From positions 1-63,882 of the forward strand of contig NZ_JAGQED010000026.1 of NCBI RefSeq assembly GCF_018304965.1: 63,882 nt of DNA. The letters are read 5' to 3'. Position 1 is the stretch's first letter. Every line of letters starts with the position of its first letter. A model generated the notes under the pieces. It made no database searches and was not told the DNA's origin. It saw only the letters and a list, made by a program, of their open reading frames with translations. This DNA is from Collimonas antrihumi. GTDB lineage: Bacteria > Pseudomonadota > Gammaproteobacteria > Burkholderiales > Burkholderiaceae_D. Of this stretch, positions 27,512 to 38,600 are shown piece after piece. The translations under genes and the position numbers were made by a program.

Positions 27512-27692
27512 GTCATTGGCGACCCCAGCTCGGTGCCCCCAGTTCGGCACCCCCGTCTCGGCGCCCCCGACTAGGCGTCCCCAGCTCGGCGCCCCCGACT
27601 AGGCGTCCCCGACCTTCCCGCGAACGCGGGAATCTATTTTAAATCAGTAAAATGGATTCACCGCCTTGGCGTCCGCGTTCGCGGGGATGACG
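27512..27692. repeat. Composite hairpin plus 14-bp array element, copy 1
   Basis: A run of about six or seven 14-bp units of the form CCCCCGACTAGGCG / CCCCAGCTCGGCG is followed by two hairpin-forming blocks (CCCGCGAACGCGGGAATC and GTCCGCGTTCGCGGGGATGACG). The same element lies inverted at 41465-41604 with fewer units. The cysM-comEA gap (27372-27716) contains nothing else that I can recognise. Confidence 0.8.
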
Positions 27693-27716
27693 GAGTTTTG
27701 TGCCTGCTCGAACACC

Positions 27717-28061
27717 CTACTTGCTTTTGGCGGCCGCCGCTGTGACCGCAGCCTTGGCAGGCGCCGTGGTAGACGCCGTTGCGGCCTCTCCGCCTGCCTT
27801 CGGCTTACCGTTCACCAGCAAGCCGGCCTGTGACAGCTTGACCGATTTTTTGTCGCCAATGCCTGGCACGCGGCTTTCAAAATCGGCCCAGTCTTTGAAG
27901 TTACCACCTTTGCCGCGCTCGTCGACAATACGTTTAGCGGTAGCGGAACCGATGCCCTTGACGCCATCCAGGGCAGACAGATCGCCCTTGTTGACATCGA
28001 CCTGAGCGAAACTGGCGGTGGCCATCAACATGCCGGCTATCAGCAATAATTTTTTCAGCAT
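27717..28061 (-). CDS. ComEA-like helix-hairpin-helix protein
   Basis: 114 residues. A signal peptide (LLLIAGMLMATASFA) precedes two helix-hairpin-helix motifs (DLSALDGVKGIGSATAKRIV and FESRVPGIGDKKSVKLSQ). An Ala/Lys-rich tail ends the protein. The family binds double-stranded DNA without sequence preference and serves in DNA uptake in competent bacteria; it is widely kept also in species not known to be competent. No other competence gene is next to it. Confidence 0.88.
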   Translation of the reverse strand: MLKKLLLIAGMLMATASFAQVDVNKGDLSALDGVKGIGSATAKRIVDERGKGGNFKDWADFESRVPGIGDKKSVKLSQAGLLVNGKPKAGGEAATASTTAPAKAAVTAAAAKSK

Positions 28062-28217
28062 TTCGTCTTTCTCCCGTGAGTGTGTTGGTGAACCAAATGA
28101 TCAATCAGACGCGAAAACGTCCAATTAATTATAATCACCGACACACGGAAAATTGACTTTTAGACCACAAACAAGATTTGACTTAGCCGGGAGCGGCGCT
28201 TCGCAAACAATGCAACG

Positions 28218-29165
28218 CTACCCTAGCAATTCTTCGCGGCTGACGGTTGCCGTACCGAGCTTGCCTACCACGATGCCGCCGGCACGGTTCGCCAGCGCGA
28301 CAGCATCGGCAATCGGCAATCCGGCCCCCAGCATCACTGCCAACGTGGCTATCACGGTATCGCCGGCGCCGGAAACGTCGTATACCTCACGCGCCATGGC
28401 GGGGAAATGGCGGATTTCCTTCTCGGTATATAAGCTCATTCCTTCTTCCGAGCGCGTCAACAGCAACGCTTTTAATTGCAGCGACTCACGCAAGTTTTGC
28501 GCTTTGAGCGTCAACTCTTCTTCATTCTTCCAGTTGCCGACAATGTGCTTCATCTCCGATTTATTCGGCGTCAGGACGGTCGCTCCCATATAGCGCGAGA
28601 AATCGTCACCCTTGGGATCGACCAGAATGCACTTGCCGGCTTGCCTGGCGGCTGCGATCATTTCGGCGACGTTGACCAGACTGCCTTTGGCATAATCGGA
28701 CAGCACCACTACCGGGTATTGCGGCAGCAAAGTATTGAAACGGGTCAGCTTGTCGCGCAATACGGCATCGGTCGGCGCTTCCTCGAAATCGATGCGCAGC
28801 AGTTGCTGCTGGCGGCCTATCACGCGCAATTTGATGATGGTCGAGATGGTCGGATCGCGGGTCAGGAAACTGTTGACGCCCATTTCCTCCAGCATGCTAT
28901 CGACGGTATCGCCAGCTTCGTCCTGGCCTACCACGCCCAACAAGCCGGAGCTGCCACCCAGAGTGGCGATATTGCGCGCGACGTTGGCGGCGCCACCGAG
29001 GCGTTCTTCACGCTTTTCGACCCGTACGATCGGCACCGGCGCCTCTGGCGAAATACGGCTCACCTCGCCAAACCAGTAACGGTCCAGCATGACATCGCCG
29101 ACCACCAGAATCTGCACATGTGAAAAAGAAGCCGGCAAATTATAGCTATAGCTTTGCTTAGTCAT
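28218..29165 (-). CDS. rfaE1: D-glycero-beta-D-manno-heptose-7-phosphate kinase
   Basis: 315 residues, PfkB/ribokinase fold: GGAANVARNIATLGG near the N-terminus and the catalytic signature DVSGAGDTVIATLAV near the C-terminus, with the base Asp. Only the kinase half of E. coli HldE is present, so adenylyl transfer needs a separate protein. It phosphorylates heptose-7-phosphate to the 1,7-bisphosphate for LPS core synthesis. It begins 4 bp after ugd ends, and both serve surface sugar precursors. Confidence 0.94.
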   Translation of the reverse strand: MTKQSYSYNLPASFSHVQILVVGDVMLDRYWFGEVSRISPEAPVPIVRVEKREERLGGAANVARNIATLGGSSGLLGVVGQDEAGDTVDSMLEEMGVNSFLTRDPTISTIIKLRVIGRQQQLLRIDFEEAPTDAVLRDKLTRFNTLLPQYPVVVLSDYAKGSLVNVAEMIAAARQAGKCILVDPKGDDFSRYMGATVLTPNKSEMKHIVGNWKNEEELTLKAQNLRESLQLKALLLTRSEEGMSLYTEKEIRHFPAMAREVYDVSGAGDTVIATLAVMLGAGLPIADAVALANRAGGIVVGKLGTATVSREELLG

Positions 29166-29169
29166 GGCC

Positions 29170-30552
29170 TTATCCGCGCGCTAATACCGAACGGCCGATG
29201 CCGTAATATTCGAAGCCCAGTTCACCCATTACTTCGGGTTCGTACAAGTTACGGCCGTCGAACACGACCGGCGCCTTGAGCAGCGTTTTTACCTGTTCAA
29301 AGTCGGGGCTGCGAAAGGTCTTCCACTCGGTCACGATGACCAGGGCGTCGGCATTTTGCAATGCATCGGTCTGATTGTCGCAAAAGCGGATGCGCTCAAA
29401 GGCGCCAGGCGTAGCGGCAAGATCCAGCGCCAATACCCGTTTGGCCTCGGTCATCGCTACCGGATCATGCACCGCCACGGTAGCGCCGCGCGCAATCAGT
29501 TCACCCAGCAGCACGCGTGATGACGCTTCGCGCATGTCATCGGTATTCGGCTTGAATGCCAAGCCCCACAATGCAAAGTGCTTGCCGCTCAGGTCCGCGC
29601 CGAAACGCTCGCTGATCTTTTGTCCCAGCACGTATTTCTGGTTGTTATTGACTTGTTCAACCGCGCGCAGGATATGCAATTCCTGGCCATACGCGCGTGC
29701 AGTACGTTCCAGCGCCTGCACATCCTTGGGGAAACAAGAACCGCCATAGCCGCAACCGGCGTACAGGAAGCTGTAGCCGATGCGCGGATCGGAGCCGATA
29801 CCATGCCGCACGGCCTCGATGTCAGCGCCTACCTTGTCGGCCAGGTTGGCTAATTCATTCATGAATGAGATGCGGGTCGCCAGCATCGCATTCGCTGCGT
29901 ATTTGGTGAATTCGGCGGAGCGTACATCCATCCAGAATGTGCGCTCGTGGTTACGATTGAACGGCAAGTACAGTTGCTTCATCAACGCTTGCGCCTGCTG
30001 ACCGGAAGCGCTTTCGTCGCAGCCGATGACGATCCGGTCAGGCCGCATGAAATCTTCGACGGCAGCGCCCTCTTTCAGGAATTCCGGATTGGAGACGACG
30101 GAGAATTGCGGCGCTTCGCCGCTCAACTTACGTGCGTCCAATTCTGCCTGGATCGCTGCGCTCACCTTGTCTGCGGTACCGACCGGCACCGTCGACTTGT
30201 CGACAATGACCTTGAAGCCGGTCATGTATTTGCCGATGTTGCGGGCCGCGGCCACCACGTATTGCAAGTCGGCGGAACCGTCTTCATCGGGCGGCGTGCC
30301 CACCGCAATAAACTGCACCTGGCCATGCGCCACGCTGGCGGCAATATCGGTGGAGAAATGCAGGCGTCCGGCAGTGCGATTACGGCCGACGATTTCAGCC
30401 AGGCCAGGTTCATGGATCGGAATGCCGCCGCTATTGAGCAAGTCGATCTTGCGTTGATCCAGATCCAGGCAAAATACATCGTTGCCCAATTCGGCCAGGC
30501 AAGCACCTGTGACCAAACCGACATAACCGGTACCGATAATAGTAATTTTCAT
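29170..30552 (-). CDS. ugd: UDP-glucose 6-dehydrogenase
   Basis: 460 residues from ATG 30552, giving the Rossmann start [20 protein letters not shown]. The catalytic Cys lies in [16 protein letters not shown], and the C-terminal UDP-binding domain carries [15 protein letters not shown]. It oxidises UDP-glucose to UDP-glucuronate with NAD+, feeding capsule, exopolysaccharide or LPS modification. The open frame extends 29 codons upstream into the dispersed repeat; those codons are not part of the protein. Confidence 0.95.
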   Translation of the reverse strand: MKITIIGTGYVGLVTGACLAELGNDVFCLDLDQRKIDLLNSGGIPIHEPGLAEIVGRNRTAGRLHFSTDIAASVAHGQVQFIAVGTPPDEDGSADLQYVVAAARNIGKYMTGFKVIVDKSTVPVGTADKVSAAIQAELDARKLSGEAPQFSVVSNPEFLKEGAAVEDFMRPDRIVIGCDESASGQQAQALMKQLYLPFNRNHERTFWMDVRSAEFTKYAANAMLATRISFMNELANLADKVGADIEAVRHGIGSDPRIGYSFLYAGCGYGGSCFPKDVQALERTARAYGQELHILRAVEQVNNNQKYVLGQKISERFGADLSGKHFALWGLAFKPNTDDMREASSRVLLGELIARGATVAVHDPVAMTEAKRVLALDLAATPGAFERIRFCDNQTDALQNADALVIVTEWKTFRSPDFEQVKTLLKAPVVFDGRNLYEPEVMGELGFEYYGIGRSVLARG

Positions 30553-30600
30553 GTTATTCCGTGAATGCGCTATGCTATTTTTTACACTTAACCGTCGTTC

Positions 30601-30694
30601 GTAGGGTGGGCAAGTTTTTTTGCCCACGCGTGAATTCACTCAACGTACATCGTTATGCCAATACCGCGCGGGCAGAAAATCCTGCCCACCCTAC
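30601..30694. repeat. Dispersed GTAGGGTGGGC inverted-repeat element, copy 2
   Basis: The outer arms GTAGGGTGGGCA and TGCCCACCCTAC are perfectly inverted, with internal TGCCCACGCG / CGCGCGGGCA parts. It fills most of the gap between lapB and ugd and could form a long hairpin in the transcript joining them. Confidence 0.85.
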
Positions 30695-30702
30695 CGGTTC
30701 AT

Positions 30703-31878
30703 TTAATTCATTACGTTCAATTCTTCAGTACGACGCGGCGGATAGGTTTCCCATCGGCTGCACCCCGGGCATTGCCAGTAGAACTGACGTGCCTTGAAGC
30801 CGCAGTGACTGCATTGGTAACGCGCCAGCTTCTGCGTATAGCCATGCACCAGATTCTTGACTACCGACAGCTCGGTATGCATTTCCGGCGTGATTTTCAT
30901 CAAGCGTGCTTCCAGCAGTTTATCCAGGCCGAGCAAGGTTGGCGTGCGCCGCAGTTCATCGCTCACCAGCTGATTGGTGGCTTCCACGCCATCCAGCTCC
31001 AGCACCGCCTTGAACACCACTTCCAGCAGGTCGATGGAAGACGCCTCGGCCAGATAGGAGCGCAGCAAGCTGACGCCCTCATGCGGCCGCCCGACGGCAC
31101 GATAGCCATCCATCAAACGCTGGGCCACCAGCGCGACATGCGGCACGCTTTGCTGCTCGACCCGGCGCCAGGCATGCAATGCCGCTTCGACGTCGCCCTG
31201 GGCCAGATGTACGTCGCCCAGCAGCATGGTGGCGCGTACGCTGTTGCGATCGTTTTTCAGCGCTTTTTCCAGCAGAGACATGGCGGCTTCGGGGTGACCA
31301 TCCACCAGTTCATCCTGCGCCAGTTCGCAATAAAACTGCGCGATTTCCTTTTGCCGTCCGCCGGCGCCGGATTGCTGCAATGTTTGTGCCGCTTCAATCG
31401 CGCGCAGCCATTCTTTTTCGCGCTGATAGATTTCGAGCAGCGCGCGCCCTGCTTGCGCCCCGTATTGACTGCCGGCGAGCAAATTGAAGCTCTCTTCGGC
31501 GCGATCCAGCAAACCGGCTTTCAGGTAATCCTGCCCCAGCTCATATTGCGCGTGCAGGCGATGCTCTTGCGCCAGATCGGGGCGCGCCAGCAGGTTTTGG
31601 TGCACCCTGATCGCGCGTTCGGTTTCACCGCGGCGGCGGAACAGATTACCCAGCGCGAAATGCAGCTCCGCGGTTTCCGGATCGAGCTTGACGATTTCGA
31701 TGAATGCATCGATGGCCTTGTCAGGCTGTTCGTTAAGCAGAAAATTCAAACCCTTGAAATACCCGCGGGGCAAACTACGCGATTCGGATATCAGTTGATT
31801 GATATCGACCCGTGCGGCGATCCAGCCTAATCCAAAAAAGACCGGGATACCGAGTAACCACCAAATTTCAAATTCCAT
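30703..31878 (-). CDS. lapB: Lipopolysaccharide assembly protein LapB (YciM)
   Basis: 391 residues. One N-terminal membrane anchor (WWLLGIPVFFGLGWIAARVDI) is followed by a chain of TPR repeats, then a C-terminal rubredoxin-like metal knuckle (CSHCGFKARQFYWQCPGC). In E. coli LapB tunes LPS synthesis by recruiting FtsH to LpxC. It follows lapA and precedes ugd and rfaE1, so LPS control and precursor genes cluster here. Confidence 0.94.
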   Translation of the reverse strand: MEFEIWWLLGIPVFFGLGWIAARVDINQLISESRSLPRGYFKGLNFLLNEQPDKAIDAFIEIVKLDPETAELHFALGNLFRRRGETERAIRVHQNLLARPDLAQEHRLHAQYELGQDYLKAGLLDRAEESFNLLAGSQYGAQAGRALLEIYQREKEWLRAIEAAQTLQQSGAGGRQKEIAQFYCELAQDELVDGHPEAAMSLLEKALKNDRNSVRATMLLGDVHLAQGDVEAALHAWRRVEQQSVPHVALVAQRLMDGYRAVGRPHEGVSLLRSYLAEASSIDLLEVVFKAVLELDGVEATNQLVSDELRRTPTLLGLDKLLEARLMKITPEMHTELSVVKNLVHGYTQKLARYQCSHCGFKARQFYWQCPGCSRWETYPPRRTEELNVMN

Positions 31879-31909
31879 ACGGGCTGTGCTTTATGCGTGA
31901 CCTGAATCT

Positions 31910-31970
31910 CAGGTGAGTCTCAGGTGAGTTTCAGATGAGCCTCAGATGAGTTTCAGATGAGTTTCAGGTG
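31910..31970. repeat. 11-bp tandem repeat between lapA and lapB
   Basis: Units CAGGTGAGTCT, CAGGTGAGTTT, CAGATGAGCCT, CAGATGAGTTT, CAGATGAGTTT and a partial sixth follow one another with an exact 11-bp period. They lie in the leader of lapB, about 30-90 bp before its start. Confidence 0.85.
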
Positions 31971-32041
31971 TGATTTGCCGGCAAGCTGCTGCTGCAGAGT
32001 ACAACTTTGCAGCGACGCAGCAAATTAAATACTTAGCGGCA

Positions 32042-32356
32042 TTATATATTCTTGATGCTGTCCGGTTGCGGTGCTTGCGACTCTGCCAGCCGTTGCGCTT
32101 CTTGTTCTTTTTGCAGGGAAGTCAGCGCTTTTTTTGTCTTTGAGGCATTGCGGCGGTGACGGAATACAGATGGCGCCATCGCCAGGACGCCGAGGATGGC
32201 GCCAAAGACAAAGAAGCCCAGCAGGAACAGTACCAGCGGTCCTTGCATCGTCGTGCCAGGGAAGAACTGAAGATCGACGTTGCCTTTGTTCTGCAGGGCG
32301 AATCCAAAAAATACAACGAAGAGCAAGATCGAAAGAATTCGGGAAATGATTTTCAT
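32042..32356 (-). CDS. lapA: Lipopolysaccharide assembly protein LapA (DUF1049)
   Basis: 104 residues from ATG 32356 (GGAAAGG ribosome site). Two membrane helices (ISRILSILLFVVFFGFALQN and GPLVLFLLGFFVFGAILGVL) flank a short periplasmic loop. The cytoplasmic C-terminus is basic, then Gln/Glu/Ala-rich and probably helical. This is the usual partner of LapB, encoded immediately upstream of it. The frame extends 33 codons upstream without family similarity. Confidence 0.88.
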   Translation of the reverse strand: MKIISRILSILLFVVFFGFALQNKGNVDLQFFPGTTMQGPLVLFLLGFFVFGAILGVLAMAPSVFRHRRNASKTKKALTSLQKEQEAQRLAESQAPQPDSIKNI

Positions 32357-32557
32357 GATGCCTTTCCGTTTGATTGGGTAATAGCAGGTAGTGGCGGGTA
32401 GCAAGCGCGCTACTCGAATGTGCAATTGGCCGGCTTGAATCTTGCCATATTGCAAACCAACGACTAATACACAAACAATATAACTTTAAATGATGCGAAA
32501 TTGTACGTGAAAAAAAACGGCATCCGAAGATGCCGTTTCGATTTGCTCGCGCCTTAA

Positions 32558-32600
32558 CACTAGCTAAGCACTAGCTAAGCACTAACTCAGCAACTACAAC
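32558..32600. repeat. 11-bp tandem repeat between ihfB and lapA
   Basis: CACTAGCTAAG occurs twice, then CACTAACTCAG and a decayed fourth unit, again with an 11-bp period and directly after the ihfB stop codon. The sequence is unrelated to the other 11-bp arrays in the window. Confidence 0.75.
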
Positions 32601-32906
32601 TCAGTCCTCTTGAATCGGTTGTCCGACCATCGCGTCGACCCGTTCGCGTAATTCCTTGCCCGGCTTGAAATGCGGCACCCGTTTTTCGGGCACCATCACT
32701 TTGTCGCCGGACTTGGGATTACGCCCGATCCGCGGTGGCCGCCGATTCAGCGCAAAACTGCCGAACCCGCGAATCTCGATACGCTGGCCGGTCGCCAAGG
32801 CGTCCGTCATTGCATCGAGTATCGTTTTCACGGCGTAATCCGCATCCTTAGCTACCAGTTGCGGATAACGCTCGGCCAAGCGGGCAATCAGCTCCGACTT
32901 TGTCAT
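32601..32906 (-). CDS. ihfB: Integration host factor subunit beta
   Basis: 101 residues, HU/IHF fold. The DNA-intercalating arm has [23 protein letters not shown], with the conserved Pro at its tip, and the body has [17 protein letters not shown]. With IhfA it bends DNA at specific sites. It lies 27 bp after rpsA, the same arrangement as in E. coli. Confidence 0.96.
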   Translation of the reverse strand: MTKSELIARLAERYPQLVAKDADYAVKTILDAMTDALATGQRIEIRGFGSFALNRRPPRIGRNPKSGDKVMVPEKRVPHFKPGKELRERVDAMVGQPIQED

Positions 32907-32933
32907 TAGCTTGACTCGCTCAGTTAATATTAC

Positions 32934-34649
<1,716 letters not shown>

Positions 34650-34877
34650 AGTTTTGACTAGTTTGACAGTATTGCCGTCTTATCTACGTAATGTATTCAT
34701 GTACTTATGCACTTATGCACAAAACGTATCTACTACTAAGATGCGGTCAATATTGGGTTAGGTTTTTCAACGTCCGGCCAGACTTTGCGTCAGGCCGAAC
34801 ACCAAGGTGCTGCAAAAAAACAACGTATTTCTTGATGCTTGAGATAAAACACCTCATTTACCACTCTCTCATACTAC

Positions 34878-35564
34878 TCATTCAGACTGCGTATGCAGTG
34901 CCTTCGCAGCGGCATACCAACTGAGCACCTGTTCGACCGCCTGATCGGCAGTCATTGCAGAAGTATCCAGCAAATACGCCCCTTCCGCGGCCTTTAACGG
35001 TGCCGAGCTGCGGTTGCTATCGCGCGCATCACGCTCCGTCAAATCCATTGAGAGGTTTTCCATATTAGCAGAAAAACCCTTGTCAATCAATTGCTTATAG
35101 CGCCGTTGGGCTCTGGCTTCAACGCTGGCGGTCAAAAACACCTTCAAGCCGGCGTGCGGGAAAATCACCGTGCCCATGTCGCGGCCATCGGCGACCAGCC
35201 CGGGATGTTGCCGGAAACTCAATTGCAGGCCAAACAAGGCTTGCCTGACTGTTGGTATTGCGGCAATTTTCGAGGCAAGATTTCCTACTGCTTCCGCCCG
35301 GATATCATTCGACACATCTTCGTTCGCCAGGAAAATATGGGCACCGTTGAAATGGCAATGCAGATGCTCGGCAGCCTTGGCCAAGGCATGCTCGTCGTCC
35401 AGCGGTGTAGCGCGCCGCATCACGGACAAGGCGGTCAGGCGGTACAAGGCGCCGGAATCGAGGTAATGAAAACCCAGGTGCTGTGCAACTTTTTGTGCCA
35501 CCGTGCCTTTACCGGATGCCGTCGGGCCATCGATCGTGATGACAGGAATGTGAGAATTAGGCAT
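34878..35564 (-). CDS. cmk: Cytidylate kinase
   Basis: 228 residues. P-loop [15 protein letters not shown] at the N-terminus, the CMP-binding insert, and [20 protein letters not shown] with the DR-type conserved residues later. It phosphorylates CMP and dCMP. It precedes rpsA as in most proteobacteria, but is separated from aroA by the SNF2 helicase gene. Confidence 0.95.
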   Translation of the reverse strand: MPNSHIPVITIDGPTASGKGTVAQKVAQHLGFHYLDSGALYRLTALSVMRRATPLDDEHALAKAAEHLHCHFNGAHIFLANEDVSNDIRAEAVGNLASKIAAIPTVRQALFGLQLSFRQHPGLVADGRDMGTVIFPHAGLKVFLTASVEARAQRRYKQLIDKGFSANMENLSMDLTERDARDSNRSSAPLKAAEGAYLLDTSAMTADQAVEQVLSWYAAAKALHTQSE

Positions 35565-35624
35565 AGGTAGTTTCGATGGTTATTATTAATTTAATAAAAT
35601 TATTGCCTGCATGAAATGCAGTGA

Positions 35625-38600
35625 TCACTCGGACAAGGGTGCAAAAATTGCCTGCAGATCGTCTTGCGTCAATCCGACATTCTGGGCTTCACCTTCTGGA
35701 GAAAGCATTGCCTGTGCCAGATCGGCTTTTTTCTGCTGCAGCAACTGAATGCTTTCCTCTACCGTACCCTTGGCAATCAACTTGTAGACAAATACCGGCT
35801 TGTCCTGGCCGATGCGCCAGGCGCGGTCGGTAGCCTGGCTTTCTGCCGCAGGATTCCACCACGGATCGTAGTGAATCACGGTATCCGCCGCGGTCAGGTT
35901 GAGGCCGACTCCGCCGGCCTTCAGGCTGATCAGGAACACCGGCACTTCACCATCTTGAAAGCGGCGCACCGCTTCTGCCCGATCCACTGTGGCGCCGGTC
36001 AGCAGGGTATAACCGATATCGCGCTGCTGCAGTTCTGCGGCAATCAGCGCCAGCATACTGGTAAATTGCGAAAACACCAGGATGCGCCGGTCTTCCTGGC
36101 GCAGCTCGTCCAGCATTTCCATCAGTTCAAGCAGCTTGGCTGACGGTACGTCAGCTTGCGCCGCCTCGGCTTCAGGCGATTCGGTTTTGAGCAAACGCGG
36201 ATCGCAGCAAGCCTGGCGTAATTTCAGCAACGCCTCAAGAATCACGATATGGCTGCGCGCTACGCCTTTCTTGGCGACTTCTTCGCGCACTTTCTTATCC
36301 ATCACCAGACGCACGTTTTCATACAGGTCGCGTTGCGCCCCGCTCAGTGTCACAGAGCGCAGCATCTCGGTTTTCGGCGGCAGCTCCTTGGCTACCTTGT
36401 CCTTCGTCCGGCGCAGCAGGAAGGGCTTGATGCGACGGCCCAGCAACGCGCGCCGGGCAGCGTCGCCCTGCTTCTCGATCGGCTGGCGGAAATCCCGGTT
36501 GAAAGATTTTTCATCGCCCAGCAAACCCGGCAGCAGGAAATGAAATTGCGCCCACAGCTCGCCCAGATGATTTTCTACCGGTGTCCCGGTAAGACACAGG
36601 CGATGCCGGGTATTCAGCAACGCCACGCTTTGCGCCACTTTGGAGCGCGGATTCTTGATGTAGTGCGCTTCGTCCAGGATCAGCAAATGGAAGGCATGTT
36701 CGCGCCAGCGTTCCTCATCCCGCGGCAGCAAGGCATAAGTGGTCAAGACCAGGTCGAACTCACCGATCTGGTCGAATTGTTCCAGCCGTTGCTTTCCTTG
36801 CAAAACCAGCACCCGCAAATCTGGCGTGAAGCGCGCGGCTTCCTGCTGCCAGTTGTCCATCAGGCTGGTGGGCGCAATCACCAGGGCCGGTGCCGTCAGG
36901 CGGCCGCTTTGCTTCTCGATCAGGATATGCGCCAGGGTCTGCACGGTTTTGCCCAAACCCATGTCATCGGCCAGGATGCCGGCCAGATCGTATTCACGCA
37001 GGAACTGCATCCACGCCAATCCTTCCAGCTGATAATCGCGCAATGTCGCTTGCAGCCCGGGTGGCGCGGCAATCTTCTGGATGCCGCCGAAGGTACTGAG
37101 CTTCTGGCCCATGCTGCGCAGGCGATCGCCGCCGACCCAGCGTAATTTGGCGCCGGCATCCAGTTCAGCCAGGCGTGCCGCGTCGAGCGCAGATAAGCGT
37201 ATCGGAGCGTCCGGCTTTTCCGCGAAATACAGCTCGCCCAAGGTGTTCAGGATCGGCTTGATCCGGCCCCAGGGCATTGCTACATGGACGCCATCCGGCA
37301 AGCGCACCAGCAATTCATCCTGGTCGTCGCGCTGGGCCAGCGTGCGCGGATCGAAATCCTGCGGCGCCTGACGAATCAGATTGACCAGCAACGGCAACAG
37401 CGGCACGCGCTGGTGATTGACCACGATGCCCAGTTCTAGCTCAAACGGTGTATTGGCGGCCAGGTTGCCAGCCGCATCGGCCGCGTCGGCAACCTCGGCA
37501 TACCAATCTTCGACCGCTGCGACATCCAAACGGTATTCGGCGCGCTTGTCGATCAGCCAGCCCTGCGCTGCAAGACTTGGCAAACCTTCTTTCGCAAAGC
37601 GTATCCAGGACGACTGGTCCGGCTGCATGAACATGCCTGGCATCATGGCCAGCGGATGTTGCGTGCCTTCGAGAGGCTGCATGCCAAGCGCCATCAATGC
37701 CTGCCCAAAGGCGGCTTCGGCATCCTGGTCGCGCACGATCTGTTCGATACCTGCGGAGGTGTTACGGCTGAGTGTCGGTGTAAAACGGGTGGAGACGATT
37801 TCACCGTCATAACGAAAATGCAGCTCTGCAAAATCCTGCATCAGCGGATTGCTGACGCTAGGCAAACTACCCAATACCAGCAACGGCTGCGGCGCAATAT
37901 TCTCGCGAATCGTCTGCGGCACTTGCGGCGGGAATGGAATCACATCGTTCAAGCCTTGCGTCAGCAATTGCTGAGCAACGGCCAGGCGGTCTTTCGGATC
38001 GAGCAAAGGTGCTTGTATCACCAGATCGTTGAGCGCCTTGCTGGTGATCCTGGCGTTGCGATGCGAGAGCTGCAGCTCGCCGCATGACAGATTATCGATA
38101 TACCAGGGCGGCTCGGTGGGCAGCAGGTAATCGACGTTTTTCCGTGATTGCCCTGACGCGATGCCGGATCCAGGCTCGGATTCTGCTTCCGCTTCAAATT
38201 GCCAGCCCAGCTGCCACTTGTCGCGTGCGGCGTCGCGGCTGTCGTCCACGGCTTCATACCAGGCCAGGCTGGCGCAACGCGTAGCGGCAAGTTGCAACGG
38301 ATAGGCGGTGCCTTTGGCCAGGTCAGCCAGGGAATTGGCCCATAACAAACGCTGCTGCTGCAACAACGAACGCAGCAATTGCGCACCGAGCTTGCCGCTC
38401 AGCTCGCATGCCGCGTGTTGCGCATGGTTGCCGTCATTCTGGGCGACAAACAAACCGATCAGATCACGGTCTTCCGGCCCCAGGAATACGGCAGGATCGG
38501 ATAACAGGCGCGGCACGTCCGTCACTGGCTGCGCCGATGAAAACTGACCGTTCGGGCGTTGCTGCGCCTTGCATAAATGCAGCGCAGCTTTCTTGCCGTT

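Noticed and set aside
30553-30639. 29-codon N-terminal extension of ugd
   Set aside because: The extra codons lie partly in the dispersed GTAGGGTGGGC repeat and the normal Rossmann start is at 30552.
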